Under the pieces are notes generated by a model. It saw only the letters and a list, made by a program, of their open reading frames with translations. It searched no databases and had not been told where the DNA came from. Of a stretch of 64,000 nucleotides of DNA, positions 45,971 to 60,100 are shown one piece after another. This stretch comes from Bromus sterilis (Eukaryota; Streptophyta; Magnoliopsida; Poales; Poaceae). Location: NCBI GenBank assembly GCA_950022295.1, contig OX465600.1:28185282-28249281 (forward strand), in the 5' to 3' direction. Numbering within the stretch: the first letter of the stretch is position 1; each line of letters starts with the position of its first letter. The position numbers were made by a program, and so were the translations under genes.

Positions 45971-47692
45971 TGTTGGAATACGGGGCAGAAAACACAAATT
46001 TTTCATACCTACGGTACCCGAACCCAAGATCTATGCTATGGCGATGTAATGTAACGGAGGGAATCGGTGTTCATACCTTTGAAGACCGAAAGAGGGAAAC
46101 GTTCTTGCGAACGTGGTTGGCGTAGACTCAGAACTACGACCTCCCTGTCGTGTAGAAGACCACCACCGGCGAGGATGACTCCCGGTAAACCTCCAGCGAC
46201 GAACTAGCACCATAGGTGTAGTGCCTCGAAGAGATTACACACGTACAGTGCAACCGATGTTCCCTCCGGGCTCCGAACCAGGCGAGCAGCGGAAAGAAAA
46301 CGGATTCGGATCCCGACTCCGGCAGAGCGACGGCCTGCCTTATGGTGGAGAACTCCAATCCTGGCGCAGACTCCTAACAAGGGGAGTCCACTTCGAGAAA
46401 TGGAGAAAGAGAGAGAGAGAACTCAATGAGATGATGGAAAAAGGGGGGTCTACCCCTCCTTATATAGGCCAAGGGGGGGTGTGATCCCTCTTCCCTCCCC
46501 CATGTGGGACTAAACCCCCAAGGGGGGGGGGGGGGGGAAAGGGCGCCGGCCATAGGGGGGGATGGGCCCCACCCTTGGCGCCAAGCCCAAGGGGGGGAAC
46601 CCCCTCCTCCCCTAATGGGCCCCAAGGGCCCATATAGCCTTTTCCCATTAATTTTAATTATTTAATAAGTTTTAAATATTTAATTCAGATAATTAAATAA
46701 TAAAAACATTATTAAAACAATTAAAGTTTATTTTGAACTATTCAAAATGTCCGGAACAACTTCCGTTCTCTCCCGGAACTATTCCGGTGCTTTCTCCTAT
46801 TTCACCGATGATCCTGAATCTGTCCTAGCATCGATTGCCCCTTAAGTGTGACACCCTAACGGTCCGGGAAACAACAGACATGGTCGAGACTCTTCTCATT
46901 GACCAATGACTAGTCAGTTGGACCTGGTTACAATCCTTGACAGCCCCTGCGCTTCCATCGAATGAACTTCGGTCGCTTTTGGAAACCGTTAACGATACGA
47001 CGTAATCCCTTTGTGCTGCGGTACTTTGTTTGTCCGAGGTTTGATCGTCGGTATCCTACATACCGTGTTCACATCTCGTTCACAACAAACAAGTTTACTC
47101 GTCCATGATCATTGCATCTCTTGTGACCTAGTCACTTGCTTGCAAGCTGTTGATGCAATATCACCGAGTGGGCCCAGAGTACCTGTCCTGTCACAAGGAC
47201 TGACAAATCCCGCTCTGATCTATTCACATACTCATCAACCATCTATTTCGGAATACCCAAAGTGCACCGTTATAGCCAGCATATTTCAGTCAGGCGGTGG
47301 GATACAAATCAAAGTCTCCTCATAGATGACAATTACGTATGATCATTGCGGTCTAAGGACTAAGCCATACATTACAAAGTCATAGCAACGCTGAACTATG
47401 TGACTCGATCACATTGCATTACTTTAGGTGGGTGTACGTCCATCACATCATTCCCCTAATGATATGACCTCATTGTTAATGGACTTAAGTGTCACCATGA
47501 TCAGGAAAGCTTGATCAATCAATTGCCCAATGAGATAGTTTTCCCGAGTTAAACTACGGACCATGTTTTATACTACACCTGTATTAGTATTTCCAAGTAA
47601 TACAGTTATAGCACAGTATAAAACGTGTTATGAACAAAACGGATATGTGACAAATATCTTTATTAATTTGTCTCTAGGGCACATATCCAACT
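45971..47692 (-). repeat. 3' LTR of the Copia element
   Basis: Nearly identical to 52544-54256. A longer G-run (46526-46538) and a few substitutions distinguish it. A TATA-like CTATATAAGG lies on the minus strand at about 46457-46466. Confidence 0.92.
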
Positions 47693-47783
47693 GTCTCCCA
47701 CTTGCACTAGAGTACAAATTACACTAGTTTACATCAGGTATGTATCTAACACCAATGGTCTCTCGGTGTTCTTCAAACTTGCC

Positions 47784-50700
47784 CTATGGAAGAGGTTTAG
47801 TCATCGGGTCTGCTGCGTTCAGATCCGTATGTATCTTGTGAATCCTAGTGTGTCCATCCCTGACGTAGTCTCGCGTCACATGGAACTTTCGGAGGATGTG
47901 CTTGGCTGTAGAGTGAGTTCTTGGCTCCTTCGCGTTAGCAATGGCACCCGTGTTGTCGCAGAAGATCCCCACGGGGTCAGTGCAACTGGGAAAGACGCCA
48001 AGCTCGATCACGAACTTCTTCAGCCACAGCGCCTCATTTGACGCTTCGCAAGCGGCAATATACTCCGACTCCATTGAAGATTGAGCGACGACTAACTGTT
48101 TGCCGCTCCTCCAGCTAATCGCGCCACCGTTCAACATGAAAACATATCCCGTCTGGGATTTCGAGTCATCTAGATCTGAGCCGAGGCTTGCGTCAACGTA
48201 ACCCTTTACGGTGAGCTCCTCATCAACTCCTCCATAAACGAGAAAGAGATCCTTGGTTCTTCTCAAGTACTTAAGGATGTTCTTTACTGCTGTCCAGTGA
48301 GCCATTCCCGGGTTACTCTGGTAGCGATTAGTCATACTAATGGCCAACGCTAAATCCGGTCTGGTACATAACATAGCATACATGAGAGAACCTATGGCTG
48401 AGGCATATGGCTTTGAGGACATTTCCTCCTTCTCTTTTGCTGTGGTTGGGCATTGAGTCACGCTTAATTTGACACCTTTTATAACTGGCAAGAGGCCTCT
48501 CTTGGAGTTATCCATACTGAACCTTTTCAATATCTTGTCAATATAAGTGTTCTGACTCAAGGCCAACCGTCGATTAGGTCTATCTCTATAGGTCTTAATC
48601 CCCAATATGTACACAGCTTCACCTAGGTCCTTCATGGAAAATCGTCCATTCAGATATTCCTTTACTCCCTCTAAGAATTTCTTATCGTTCCCTATTAGTA
48701 ATATGTCATCTACATATAACACAAGGAATGCTACAGATCTCCCACTCAGTTTCTTATAGACGCAGAACTCTTCGACGTTTTGGACAAATCCAAAAGCTTT
48801 AATGACCTCATCAAATCGAAGATTCCAGCTCTGAGATGCTTGCTTCAACCCATAGAATGATTGTTGAAGCTTGCACACCTTACCAGCATTCCTTGGATCG
48901 ATAAACCCCTCTGGTTGCATCATATACAACTCTTCCTCAATGTTGCCATTAAGGAACGCAGTTTTCACATCCATCTGCCATATCTCGTAATCATGATAGG
49001 CAGCTATTGCTAGTAGGATCCGAATAGACTTTATCATCGCTACAGGAGAGAACGTCTCCTCGTAGTCAACTCCTTGAATTTGTCGAAACCCCTTCGCGAC
49101 AAGTCGAGCTTTGTAGACAGATACGTTTCCGTCTGTGTCAGTCGTTTTCTTGAAAATCCATTTATTCTCGACGGCCTTGCGGTCCTCGGGAATATCCACC
49201 AAAGTCCAAACTTTGTTGGTGTACATGGAGTCTATTTCGGATTTCATGGCTTCCAGCCATTTCTCGAACTCGGGTCCCTCCATTGCTTCTTTGTAACTCG
49301 TAGGTTCATCCGACTCATCAGCCGAGATTGCATTCACAAGCTGTCCGTAAAACTCGGTAGGTTGACTTGATGACCTACGGGGCAAAATAGGTTCCTCTTC
49401 ATTCTCATCATGATCATCATGTATGTCATGATCGTTATGAATGTCTTCCTAGCCATTCTCTTTAGCTCCCACTGTGGAAGAAGGTTCCAGAACAATTTCT
49501 GTTGCCGGTTCTTCCATTTGGAGTGATTGGTCAGTCACTTCATCGAGGTCTATTTTCCTCCCACTCAATTCTTTCGAGAGAAACTCTTTCTCAAGAAAGT
49601 GTCCAGTCTTAGCGACAAACGTTTTGCCCTCAGATTGGTTGTAGAAGGTGTATCCAACAGTTTCCTTTGGATATCCTACAAAGATGCATTTCTCCGCCTT
49701 AGATTCGAGTTTGTCAGGCTGAAGTTTCCTAACATAAGCCTCACAACCCCAAATCTTTAGGTAAGACAACATTGGTTTCTTGCCAAACCATTCTTCAAAA
49801 GGTGTTGTCTTCACGGGTTTGGATGGTACCCTATTAAGAACGTAAGCGGCAGTTTCTAATGCATACCCCCAGAATGATGTAGCTAAGTCGGTATGAGACA
49901 TCATTGACCGTACACTATCCAATAGTGTTCGATTACGTCGCTCGGACACACCGTTTCGCTGAGGTGTTCCAGCTGGCGTAAGTTGTGGTACAATACCACA
50001 AGTCTTCAGATGAGTGCCAAACTCGTGACTTAAATACTCGCCTCCTCGATCAGATCGAAGGTGCTTGATTTTCTTCCCGAGTTGATTCTCGACCTCACTC
50101 TGAAATTCCTTGAACTTTTCAAAGGTTTCAGACTTGTGTTTCATTAAATAGATATACCCGTATCTACTTAAGTCATCCGTAAAGGTTACGAAGTAACGGA
50201 AACCATTGCGTGCGGTGACATTCATTGGTCCACATACATCAGTATGTATGATCCCTAATAAGTCCACTGCACGCTCCATTGTCCCATTGAATGGAGTCCT
50301 TGTCATTTTGCCCATTAGGCATGGTTCACATGTGTCAAGGGATCCAAAATCCAATGACTCCAGAAGTCCATCTTTATGGAGTTCCTCCATGCGCTTTATA
50401 CCAATATGACCAAGTCGACAATGCCACATCGTCATGTGTTCTTCGTTACTAGGCTTTAATCTTTTGGCCTCTACGTTATTGATGTGGGAGTCATGATATT
50501 CGAGATCCATTAAGAATAAACCATTACGCACCGGTGCATGAACATAGAAGACATTATTCTTATAAATCGAACAACCAGTTGTTTCGGATTTAAAAGAATA
50601 CTGGTCTCGCATCAAGCAAGAGCCACTCACAATGTTCATACTCAAAGCGGGTACATAATAGCAATTATTCAAGACAAGAATCAATCCCGAAGGGAGACTA

Positions 50701-51578
50701 AGACGAAGCGTGCCAATTGACATTACTTCAACCTTGGCACCGTTCCCAACGCGCATCGTCACTTCATCCTTCCGCAAGAGTCGTTTATTCTGCATCCCCT
50801 CCTAGGAGTTGCAGATGTGAGCAACTGATCCGGTATCAAATATCCAGACGTTGCTCCGAGCACTTGTCAGGAAAACATCAATAACATGTATATCACATAT
50901 ATCCATGTCTCTTCCGGCAACCTTGCCGGCCTTCTTATCTTCTAGAAACTTGGTGCAGCTGTGCTCCTTCTTGATTTCCATCTCAGCAATTTTGAGTATT
51001 GTGAACAATTCAGAAAGGGTCTCAACCGTTCCTTGCATGTTGTACTTCAACACAAAACTCTCATAGCTAGGGGGCAGCGACAGCAACACCTTATCAATCG
51101 CCACTTCATCTGGAATCTTAAATTCTAGATCATTTAGGCGTTGAACGTGGTCAGACATTTTGACTACGTGCTCAGTCATGCTGGTGTGCTCTTCCAGCTT
51201 TGCAGAGAAGAAAGCTTCACAAACTTCATTTCTCTCAACCTTGGCTTGAGGTGCAAAGACGGTCTTGAGGTCAGTGATTATCTCATAAGCACTGAAGCTC
51301 TCGAACCGTTTCTGCAGTTCAGCCTCCATGGCATGGAGCATACCCTTCTTGACAAGGGAGGAATCATTCGAATTAATGAGATAGACTTTCTTCTCAGCTG
51401 GAGTAGCGGTAGTTGTTGGTGCATCTCCTAATGCAGTCTCAAGTACGTAGGACATTTTGAGGGGAACGAGGAGAATCCTCAGGGTGCGGAACCAGGAGGT
51501 GAAGTTTGACCCATTAGTTTTCAGTTTATCTTTCTCTAGGAATGATCCTAAGTTGAACGAGGGGCGTGGTGCTGTCAT
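47784..51578 (-). pseudogene. Copia gag-pol polyprotein with in-frame stops
   Basis: One reading frame from ATG 51578 encodes, in order, gag (NFTSWFRTLRILLVPLK), protease (FDTGSVAHIC), integrase (HCRLGH zinc region, HTDVCGP, DRGGEY), reverse transcriptase (catalytic LYVDD) and RNase H (YVDASLGSDLDD). It is interrupted by TAG at 50802-50804, at 49449-49451 and, near the natural end, at 47784-47786. At the first site neighbouring residues suggest a glutamine codon CAG became TAG; the others fit the same change. Gag passes straight from IKKEH to CTKFLEDKKAGK, so the CCHC zinc knuckle found in this position in related elements appears deleted. No active product is expected. Confidence 0.9.
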
Positions 51579-52529
51579 CTACAAGGTTGATTCACAAAGA
51601 TACATATTTAGACTTTTGTTCATAATGTGGAGTTCAATTACAATTAATTCTAAAACTCCCACTTAGGAAAACATCTCTCAGTTTTGCTAAGTGATTACAC
51701 GATCCTAGAACACCATACCTCCCCCGTGTGACACGACCATCAGTATGTTGTTCAAGGTAGGCCATCATGCCAATCACATCATCCATGTGACTCATGCTCG
51801 ACCTTTCGGTCTCTTGTGTCCCGAGGCCATGTCTGCACATGCCAGGCTCGCCACCACACCCTATGTGATTTGTTGCTGTGTCATACAAGGCCATGCTTCT
51901 GGGCATGCTAGGCTTGCTACACCCACCTCTTGTGAACGAAAAAATGTTTGACATCCGTGTGACACGTGATGCCTCCATAATGTAGAACTTTCCAGGTGGT
52001 GCTCACTAGGGTAAGGACACTATGTTGGTTTTAGCGAGAGATGGTCCTGTTTCGTGCTACCGTCGATATATCTAGCATACTAGCAAAAAACAGGAAGTAA
52101 AACTGTAAATCATACAACCTATGATCCCCCTTCATGCAAAGCAAAGTTAAAACGCCTTTCTACTTTAGCTTGTGCAAGTTTTACGTGGCTGCTAGGGGTT
52201 TCGAGAGAGAGAACCGATTTCTATCCTGCGAAAACATGCCACAACACCGATCCCCAGTCGTCTCTATTACACCCCTGTCGGGGCCCTCCGTTGCAAACAT
52301 CTTCGCATTGCTAATGCAGAGAGACAGACACCCCCCAGCCACTTTATATGGTACAAGACATATGTCAAGCGTGGAACCAGTCTCGCGTAAACGCGTAAGG
52401 TCGGTCGGGGGCCGCTTCATCAAACATTGCCGCAATGCTAAATGAGTACACGTGGGGGGGTAACGAATGAAGATTCGATGCCCACATCCTAGATGTGTTC
52501 TACCCGTACAATACATCTACGCATAGCTA
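51579..52529. other. 5' leader of the Copia element
   Basis: Untranslated region between the primer-binding site and gag (minus strand). Small ORFs here have no recognisable content. Confidence 0.7.
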
Positions 52530-52542
52530 GCTCATGATACCA
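52530..52542 (-). other. Primer-binding site of the Copia element
   Basis: On the minus strand TGGTATCATGAGC follows the 5' LTR end (CCAACA) after one base, matching the usual initiator-tRNA-Met primer site of Copia elements with one inserted base. Confidence 0.8.
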
Positions 52543-52543
52543 C

Positions 52544-54256
52544 TGTTGGAATACGGGGCAGAAAACACAAATTTTTCATACCTACGGTACCCGAACCCAA
52601 GATCTATGCTATGGCGATGTAATGTAACGGAGGGAATCGGTGTTCATACCTTTGAAGACCGAAAGAGGGAAACGTTCTTGCGAACGTGGTTGGCGTAGAC
52701 TCAGAACTACGACCTCCCTGTCGTGTAGAAGACCACCACCGGCGAGGATGACTCCCGGTAAACCTCCAGCGACGAAGTAGCACCACAGGTGTAGTGCCTC
52801 GAAGAGATTACACACGTACAGTGCAACCGATGTTCCCTCCGGGCTCCGAACCAGGCGAGCAGCGGAAAGAAAACGGATTCGGATCCCGACTCCGGCAGAG
52901 CGACGGCCTGCCTTGTGGTGGAGAACTCCAATCCTGGTGCAGACTCCTAACAAGGGGAGTCCACTTCCAGAAATGGAGAAAGAGAGAGAGAGAACTCAAT
53001 GAGATGATGGAAAAAGGGGGGTCTACCCCTCCTTATATAGGCCAAGGGGGGGTGTGATCCCTCTTCCCTCCCCCATGTGGTACTAAACCCCCAAGGGGGG
53101 GAAAGGGCGTCGGGCATAGGGGGGGATGGGCCCCACCCTTGGCGCCAAGCCCAAGGGGGGGAACCCCCTCCTCCCCTAATGGGCCCCAAGGGCCCATATA
53201 GCCTTTTCCCATTAATTTTAATTATTTAATAAGTTTTAAATATTTAATTCAGATAATTAAATAATAAAAACATTATTAAAACAATTAAACTTTATTTTGA
53301 ACTATTCAAAATGTCCGGAACAACTTCCGTTCTCTCCCGGAACTATTCCGGTGCTTTCTGCTATTTCACCGATGATCCCGAATCTGTCCTAGCATCGATT
53401 GCCCCTTAAGTGTGACACCCTAACGGTCCGGGAAATAGCAGACATGGTCGAGACTCTTCTCATTGACCAATGACTAGTCAGTTGGACCTGGTTACAATCC
53501 TTGACAGCCCCTGCGCTTCCATCGAATGAACTTCGATCGCTTTTGGAAACCGTTAACGATACGACGTAATCCCTTTGTGCTGCGGTACTTTGTTTGTCCG
53601 AGGTTTGATCGTCGGTATCCTACATACCGTGTTCACATCTCGTTCACAACAAACAAGTTTACTCGTCCATGATCATTGCATCTCTTGTGACCTAGTCACT
53701 TGCTTGCAAGCTGTTGATGCAATATCACCGAGTGGGCCCAGAGTACCTGTCCTGTCACAAGGACTGACAAATCCCGCTCTGATCTATTCACATACTCATC
53801 AACCATCTATTTCGGAATAACCAAAGTGCACCGTTATAGCCAGCATATTTCAGTCAGGCGGTGGGATACAAATCAAAGTCTCCTCATAGATGACAATTAC
53901 GTATGATCATTGCGGTCTAAGGACTAAGCCATACGTTACAAAGTCATAGCAACGCTGAACTATGTGACTCGATTACATTGCATTACTTTAGGTGGGTGTA
54001 CGTCCATCACATCATTCCCCTAATGATATGACCTCATTGTCAATGGACTTAAGTGTCACCATGATCAGGAAAGCTTGATCAATCAATTGCCCAATGAGAT
54101 AGTTTTCCCGAGTTAAACTACGGACCATGTTTTATACTACACCTGTATTAGTATTTCCAAGTAATACAGTTATAGCACAGTATAAAACGTGTTATGAACA
54201 AAACGGATATGTGACAAATATCTTTATTAATTTGTCTCTAGGGCACATATCCAACA
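52544..54256 (-). repeat. 5' LTR of the Copia element
   Basis: Partner of 45971-47692; 1,713 bp. Minus-strand start TGTTGGATATGTGCCCTAGA. Confidence 0.92.
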
Positions 54257-56470
54257 CATACTAGATTGGAAACTGTTTTTATAAGAAAATTTGGCAAATG
54301 GAAGAGATTTCTCCCAATTCTTTCCGAATGAGATAACACAAGCTCTGAGCATGTCTTCCAAGATTTGATTAACCCTTTCAACTTGACCGCTAGACTGAGG
54401 ATGGAAAGTTGTACTAAAGGATAGATGAGTTCCCATAGCATTCAGAAAGCTTCCCCAGAATCTAGAGGTGAAAAGGCTACCACGATCAGAATTGATTACC
54501 AAAGGAACACCGTGAAGAGACACAATTCTAGAGACGTACAAGTCCGCTAACTAGCTAGTAGTTATAGACTCGCGAACTGGAAGGAAGTGAGAAACTTTGG
54601 AAAGCCTATCTATGACAACGAAGATGGCATCATTTCCTTTCTGGGTTTTCGGAAAGCCGATGATGAAGTCCATACCGACTTTGTCCCATTTCCACTCGGG
54701 AATAGGCAAAGGTTGAAGTGTACCAGCAGGTATTTGGTGTTCTGTCTTAATGCGACGACAAACATCACATTCGACAACAAATCGAGCAATGTCTCTCTTC
54801 ATCCTAGTCCACCAAAATCTCTGGCGTAGATCTCGGTACATTTTTGTGCTACCGGGATGAATCAAGAGGGGTGTGTCATGGGCTTCTTTGAGGATGAGTT
54901 GCCGTAGATCCTTATTCTTAGGTACTACCAAACGATTTTCAAAGAATACCGTTCCTTTACTATCTGTGGAGAAACATTTAGCAACTCCGCTAGTAATGTT
55001 CTCCTTGATCCGGCGAACACCTCGTGCACGTCTTTGGGAACCTATGATTTGATCCTCAAGGGTTGGTTTCGCCACCAAGTTGAAAAGAGATCCACGAGGA
55101 ACAATCTCGAGATTAAGCTTTCAAAATTCCTCATGAAGAAGTGGTTGATACTGCTGTAACATGAGGTTGTTACAGTACGACTTACGACTTAGTGCATCAG
55201 CCATGACATTGGACTTGCCTGATGTGTAAGAAATTCCTATGTCATAATCTTTTATCAACTCTATCCAGCATATTTGCCTGAGATTAAGATTTGGCTGGGT
55301 GAAAATATATTTGAGGCTTTGGTGATCAGAATAGATCTCACAACGATTACCAAGGAGGTAATGTCGCCAAGTCTTCAGGGCATGAACTACGGCAGCGAGT
55401 TGAAGATCATGGGTAGGATAGTTCTCTTCATGTGGCCGCAACTGGCGTGAAGCATAAGCTACCACATGTCTATCTTGCATAAGTATGCATCCTAACCCTT
55501 GCCGTGAAGCATCACAATAGATCTCGAAATCCCTTTTGGTGTCTGGAGGTGCAAGTACGGGTGCAGAAGTCAATCTTCTTTTTAGCTCTTGAAAGCTTTC
55601 CTCGCACTTGGGGGTCCATTGGAATTTCTTATCTTTCTTGAGGAGTTCAGTAAGAGGCTTTGCAACTTTAGAAAAGTTCTCGACGAAGCGGCGGCAATAG
55701 TTTGCTAAGCCAAGAAAACTCCTAACTTGCTTAACCGATTCAGGTGGAGTCCAGTCAAGGACGGCCTGAACTCTCTCGGGATTGACTGCAACACCTTTCG
55801 CAGAAATCACGTGGCCTAAGTAGGTCACTTCTGGTAGCCAAAATTCACACTTGGAGAACTTGGCATAAAGGCGGTGCTCTCTAAGTTTCATCAATACCAA
55901 CCTAAGATGTTCTGCGTGCTCTTCTTCGTTCTTCGAGTAGATGAGAATGTCATCAAGATAAACCACAACAAATTTATCTAGGTACTCCATGAAGATCGGA
56001 TTCATCAAGCACGAGAATGTGGCGGGGCATTGGTTAAATCGAAGGAAATGACGGTGTACTCGTAAAGACCATAACGAGTAGTGAAAGCCGTCTTGGGTAT
56101 GTCCTTGTTTCGTATTTTGATTTGATGATAGACTAATCTCAAATCCATCTGAGAAGACAGAGGATCCAGCAAGTTGATCATAAAGATCATTGATCCTGGG
56201 CAGTGGGTACTTGTTCTTTATCGTCGCTAGATTTAGCGGGCGATAGTCTATGCACATCCTTTCTGTTCCATCTTTCTTCGTTACGAACAGAACGGGGCAA
56301 CCCCATGGCGATGAGCTAGGGCGGATGAAGCCTTTTGCCAACGAAGCATCAAGTTGGGTTTTTAGCTCAGCTAACTCATGTGGGGCCATTCTATATGGGC
56401 GTCTGGAGATTGGGGTTGTGCCTGGTATAAGATCCACTATGAATTCTACACACCTGTCGGGTGGCTAGGT
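54257..56470 (-). pseudogene. Gypsy RT/RNase H/integrase N-terminal part (inner element)
   Basis: The minus-strand frame starts near PPDRCVEFIVDLIPGTTP and contains RT blocks (KKDGTERMCIDYRPLN, VVYLDDILIYSK), RNase H (FEIYCDASRQGLGC) and the integrase zinc region with the first catalytic part (MDFIIGFPKT). Lesions: a ~150-bp out-of-frame stretch inside RT (about 56155-56010) removes the first catalytic aspartate block (MDLR) from the main frame; TGA near 55121 and TAG near 54551 are in-frame stops. The Copia insert cuts the frame at 54257, and the rest is at 45276-45970. The upstream join at ~56470 reflects a deletion of gag and protease. Confidence 0.88.
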
Positions 56471-56599
56471 TTAAGGAGTTTGGTTACTGGATGGTTTTCC
56501 TGAGGATGACCATGGCTTACTAGGGGTTACAACAGATATGTCAGAGTAACAAAGTACCCCAACACGATGGTTAGTGTGGTTCTTCTTGCTAGAAGACAT
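56471..56599 (-). pseudogene. Remnant gag start of the inner Gypsy element
   Basis: A 42-codon minus-strand frame (MSSSKKNHTNHRVGVLCY...) follows the leader where gag should begin and ends at TAA just before the RT sequence. It does not match the gag start of the outer element (MSGGTRSVVLRNRD), so the inner element had a different gag 5' end before the deletion. Confidence 0.6.
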
Positions 56600-57116
56600 C
56601 CAAAGTGGGAGAAAGAGCTGCAATTGAAACACTATAGGTTTCTAGAAGAAAACCTACAACAAAATCTATGGAACTGTCGGGAATGCCACCTATAAGTTCT
56701 TCTAAAAGGACAACCGAAAGGGGGAGAAGGATTTTTGCAAATGCATCAGATTATGAAGAAACCAGAAATGACTCGGACAGCATAACGGCTGTAATTGCAA
56801 GAGAAATGAAAATTCTCACGACATTTCAACAACACTTACATAGGAAGTCTCAAATAGGAAGCACAACGACTCTAGAAGACTGAACACAACTTTCCTACGG
56901 CTACAAGGAATATCTCAACGAGATGTTCTAATAAGACATAGATGAGCCTAGTCCTATCATCTCGTAGAAAAGATAAGGGTGACTCAGAACTCAGATCGAT
57001 GAAGGTAAGGAGAAAAAGAAGCCTTACGTTGTTCCCTTATACCCAGAGTAACTATATAACTATAGAGTGCTAGACTCTACTTCGACCAAGGGTTGAATAA
57101 TCCTACAGACAGTCCT

Positions 57117-57128
57117 GCTCTGATACCA
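57117..57128 (-). other. Primer-binding site of the inner Gypsy element
   Basis: On the minus strand TGGTATCAGAGC follows the 5' LTR end (CCCGACA) after a few bases, matching the 3' end of initiator tRNA-Met. Confidence 0.9.
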
Positions 57129-57132
57129 AGTA

Positions 57133-60100
57133 TGTCGGGACCCGGGGTTAGCATATGTAATTCCAGTCACGATGCAATCATATGGAGAGCCGAGAACCGT
57201 ACCCACTTGTCTAAGCAGACAAGGCCAAGCACAGAACGTTCTCGGTAAGCCTCGAACGTGAGGGGCATCCCATTCAGGTCGGATGATCAACTGAGATGGG
57301 TCCTCAACGTCCGCTCACAAGTCTAAATGCTTATGGGTGGTGAATCCCATATTCATAGACAAGTCGCCTCAACCATGTTGTCGATTGAATCCTAACTCTT
57401 ACATAGACTTACTCCAGCCCGATCACTTAGTCGGGGTCTAGGGCGGGGTCGATCATACAACAAAGTGTGCACGTGATAGAGTCACGAGCAATCGCATCGC
57501 GATGCCCAAGCTACGCACATCTAAGGGCCACTTGGTGTATAAAAGACCGCCAGCCAGATCACAACTAAGGTCTCGAAAACCCATACTAAGACATGCATGT
57601 TATAAACATACACGCAACACACATGCCTAGTATGAACAGCAGGTATCATCACATAACTCTACAAAGTACTCTTTATTGATATACACATAGAGCATACAAA
57701 GATCACATGTCTATGATCACATTACATCATACAACGGAAGCAAATTAGGTCTGAGTACAGACAAGTTTAACAAATGGATTAGAGAAGCCTTGTACAACAA
57801 ACACGCCCTTTCACGAGGGACCAGACTGCTGTCTGGGACTATGCTAACTTAGTCAACGTCGAGCTGCAGGTCGGTGACTCCATCAGGGTCCGGGTTCTCA
57901 GCTAAAACATAGAATAAGAAAACGTGAGTACAAAGTCGTACTCAGCAAGACTTACATCAGATCTATACTACTCATGCTCAAGTATCAAGGTAAAGGGAGG
58001 TGGGGTTCAACATGCAGAAGTGCCAGCTTTGACTTGGCTAGTCCTGAACTACGAATACCAGACTTGAGGTAAGAAGTGTACACGAGTCCACTACATCTCC
58101 AACCAATACACCACTATGGTTACTTCCTCGACTTCCCCACGAGGAGGCACACCATAGCACTCACGCTTATCTTGCGAGTTTTATAAGTATCCATTCAAGT
58201 TGTCTAATAATCAGGTACATGTTCCAAGTAGTCCTTAACCGCGGACGCGGCTATTCGAATAGTTTTGTTAACCTTGCAAGGGTGTAAGCTACACACACAT
58301 GACCATCGGTTACCGCCAGGTCTCGCCACCGTTCAAGAGGTGACGGCGAGGATGTTCACCACGACACTTCGCTCACAACCGGTCTATTCCAGGAGTCGAC
58401 TATCTGAGTTTGCCTCCGCTCGAGAGCCCGGCCGGATCAACGAAACGAACTCAAACAATGCAGGTGACCGAGACGCCACCTCTGGCAGATGGTTTTCCTG
58501 CCTCACAGGTTCACCCACATATCTATATGATGCAACCATTTCCTTCGTTATTTTTCTATGCACATGTCAAATGGAAAGCCCGAACTAATGTGACTCCTGG
58601 ACGTCGACACGGATCAAGGTACTAGGCCGAGAGGGGTCAGTGAGCCCAATGTGTGGTTGTACTCTTTGTCTTGGATTACCATACAAGAATTCGGTGCTTA
58701 AGGCGGTGTTCAACGAGACAACCCACTGTGTACTCCTACACAACCTCTCATCGTTCACCTTGTATTAGGGTGGATTCACCAACACAGTTTCACTTTCAAC
58801 AGTAACATGATCATAACCATCCCGACTCACAGATCATTGTAACCTCAAAGTAACTTCTAAGCATGCAATAAGCTTTAACAGTTGCAGGGGCCTCATGATA
58901 TCAATCAACTCCTATGTCAGCTAGGATTGTGGTTTGCTTACTACTGTGACAAGATGATAGGTCATGCATCGGACATGGGTTCAACTATGAGGTAGAATCG
59001 ATACAAGATGATCTCCTAAACATGCATAAGCGAGACTGAGAGGGAATTGGGATTTTATAGACATGATCAATGGGGTTTGCTTGCTTTGCTGACGACACAC
59101 GGGGTTTAACGGTGGTCTTCTTCTTCGGGGGTGATCACCGTCTCGGAAAAGCTGGTAACGGAAACAATCATCAACAAGGGGGGACAACTTCGGAAGTAAA
59201 ATGCACAAGCACATGATATTTTTGTGACATGAAGTATAGGGTACTGATTTGTGGCAAATTCAATTTAATTGAAGTATATTGCATTTGGAATGCAAATTCA
59301 AACTTCAAATTTGAATTCAAATTAAGCCATATGCACATTTGCTACTGTTGCCCCATTTTAAAATGGTCAAACATAAAAACAAATTGCATATTCTTAATCC
59401 TTGTATTTGTTCTGATAATTTTTCATATATTATTTGTTTAATTTGGTGTTAAAATGAATTTTCTATGAATTTCCAAAGTTTATATGATTTTCTGCCTTTT
59501 TCTGAATTTCTTTAAATTCTTTTTAATCTGGAAACTTTTTATTGCATCATGCTGATGCAAGCATGACATCAGAAGAGGGCTGACATGTGGGCCATGCCTG
59601 TCAATGGCTCTGTTTTAAAAACCCGTTTAATTAGTTAAACAGAGGGGGATTAGGGGGGCTGGGGCCCACCTGTCAGTGAGTGATTAGGGGGGATTAAGCC
59701 CCTAATCTCTCTGACGTGCGGGCCTCGCCGGAATCCGGCCGGCGGCGACCTCTGTAGGCGGCGGCGCCCACTGGAGAGAGGCCCTCCGGCCTCGGCTTGG
59801 CACGGGAGAGGCGCCAAACTGCCTCCCGTGCTCGAGCGCATCACCGGGATGCCAAGGCAGGCACGGGGGCGTCGGGAGCACGCCGTATGAGCAACGGGGC
59901 GCGGCGGCCGCCCACTGCTCCGGTGGAGCTTGGCGTAGGAGATGCGGGGAGGAAAAGGAAGTAGACAGGGAGCATCGCCGGCTCACCAGGAACGCGGAAG
60001 AGGACTCGATGTCGTCGGAGGCGCTGCTTAACAGTGGCAATTCGTCGCCGGAGAGCTTCGGCCGCGGCGGAAGCTTTTGACGCCGGCGTCGCCCACAGAG

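Larger units (their letters stand above)
45971..54256 (-). mobile_element. Minus-strand Ty1/Copia retrotransposon, full length but defective
   Basis: LTRs at 45971-47692 and 52544-54256 flank a gag-pol frame on the minus strand. Borders are TGTTGG...CCAACA, except that the left copy ends CCAACT. The target duplication is CAGAC on the left and CATAC on the right, one mismatch, inside the integrase frame of the inner Gypsy. In the minus-strand coding sense these read GTCTG and GTATG. The LTRs differ only at scattered sites, so this is the youngest large insertion in the nest. Confidence 0.92.
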
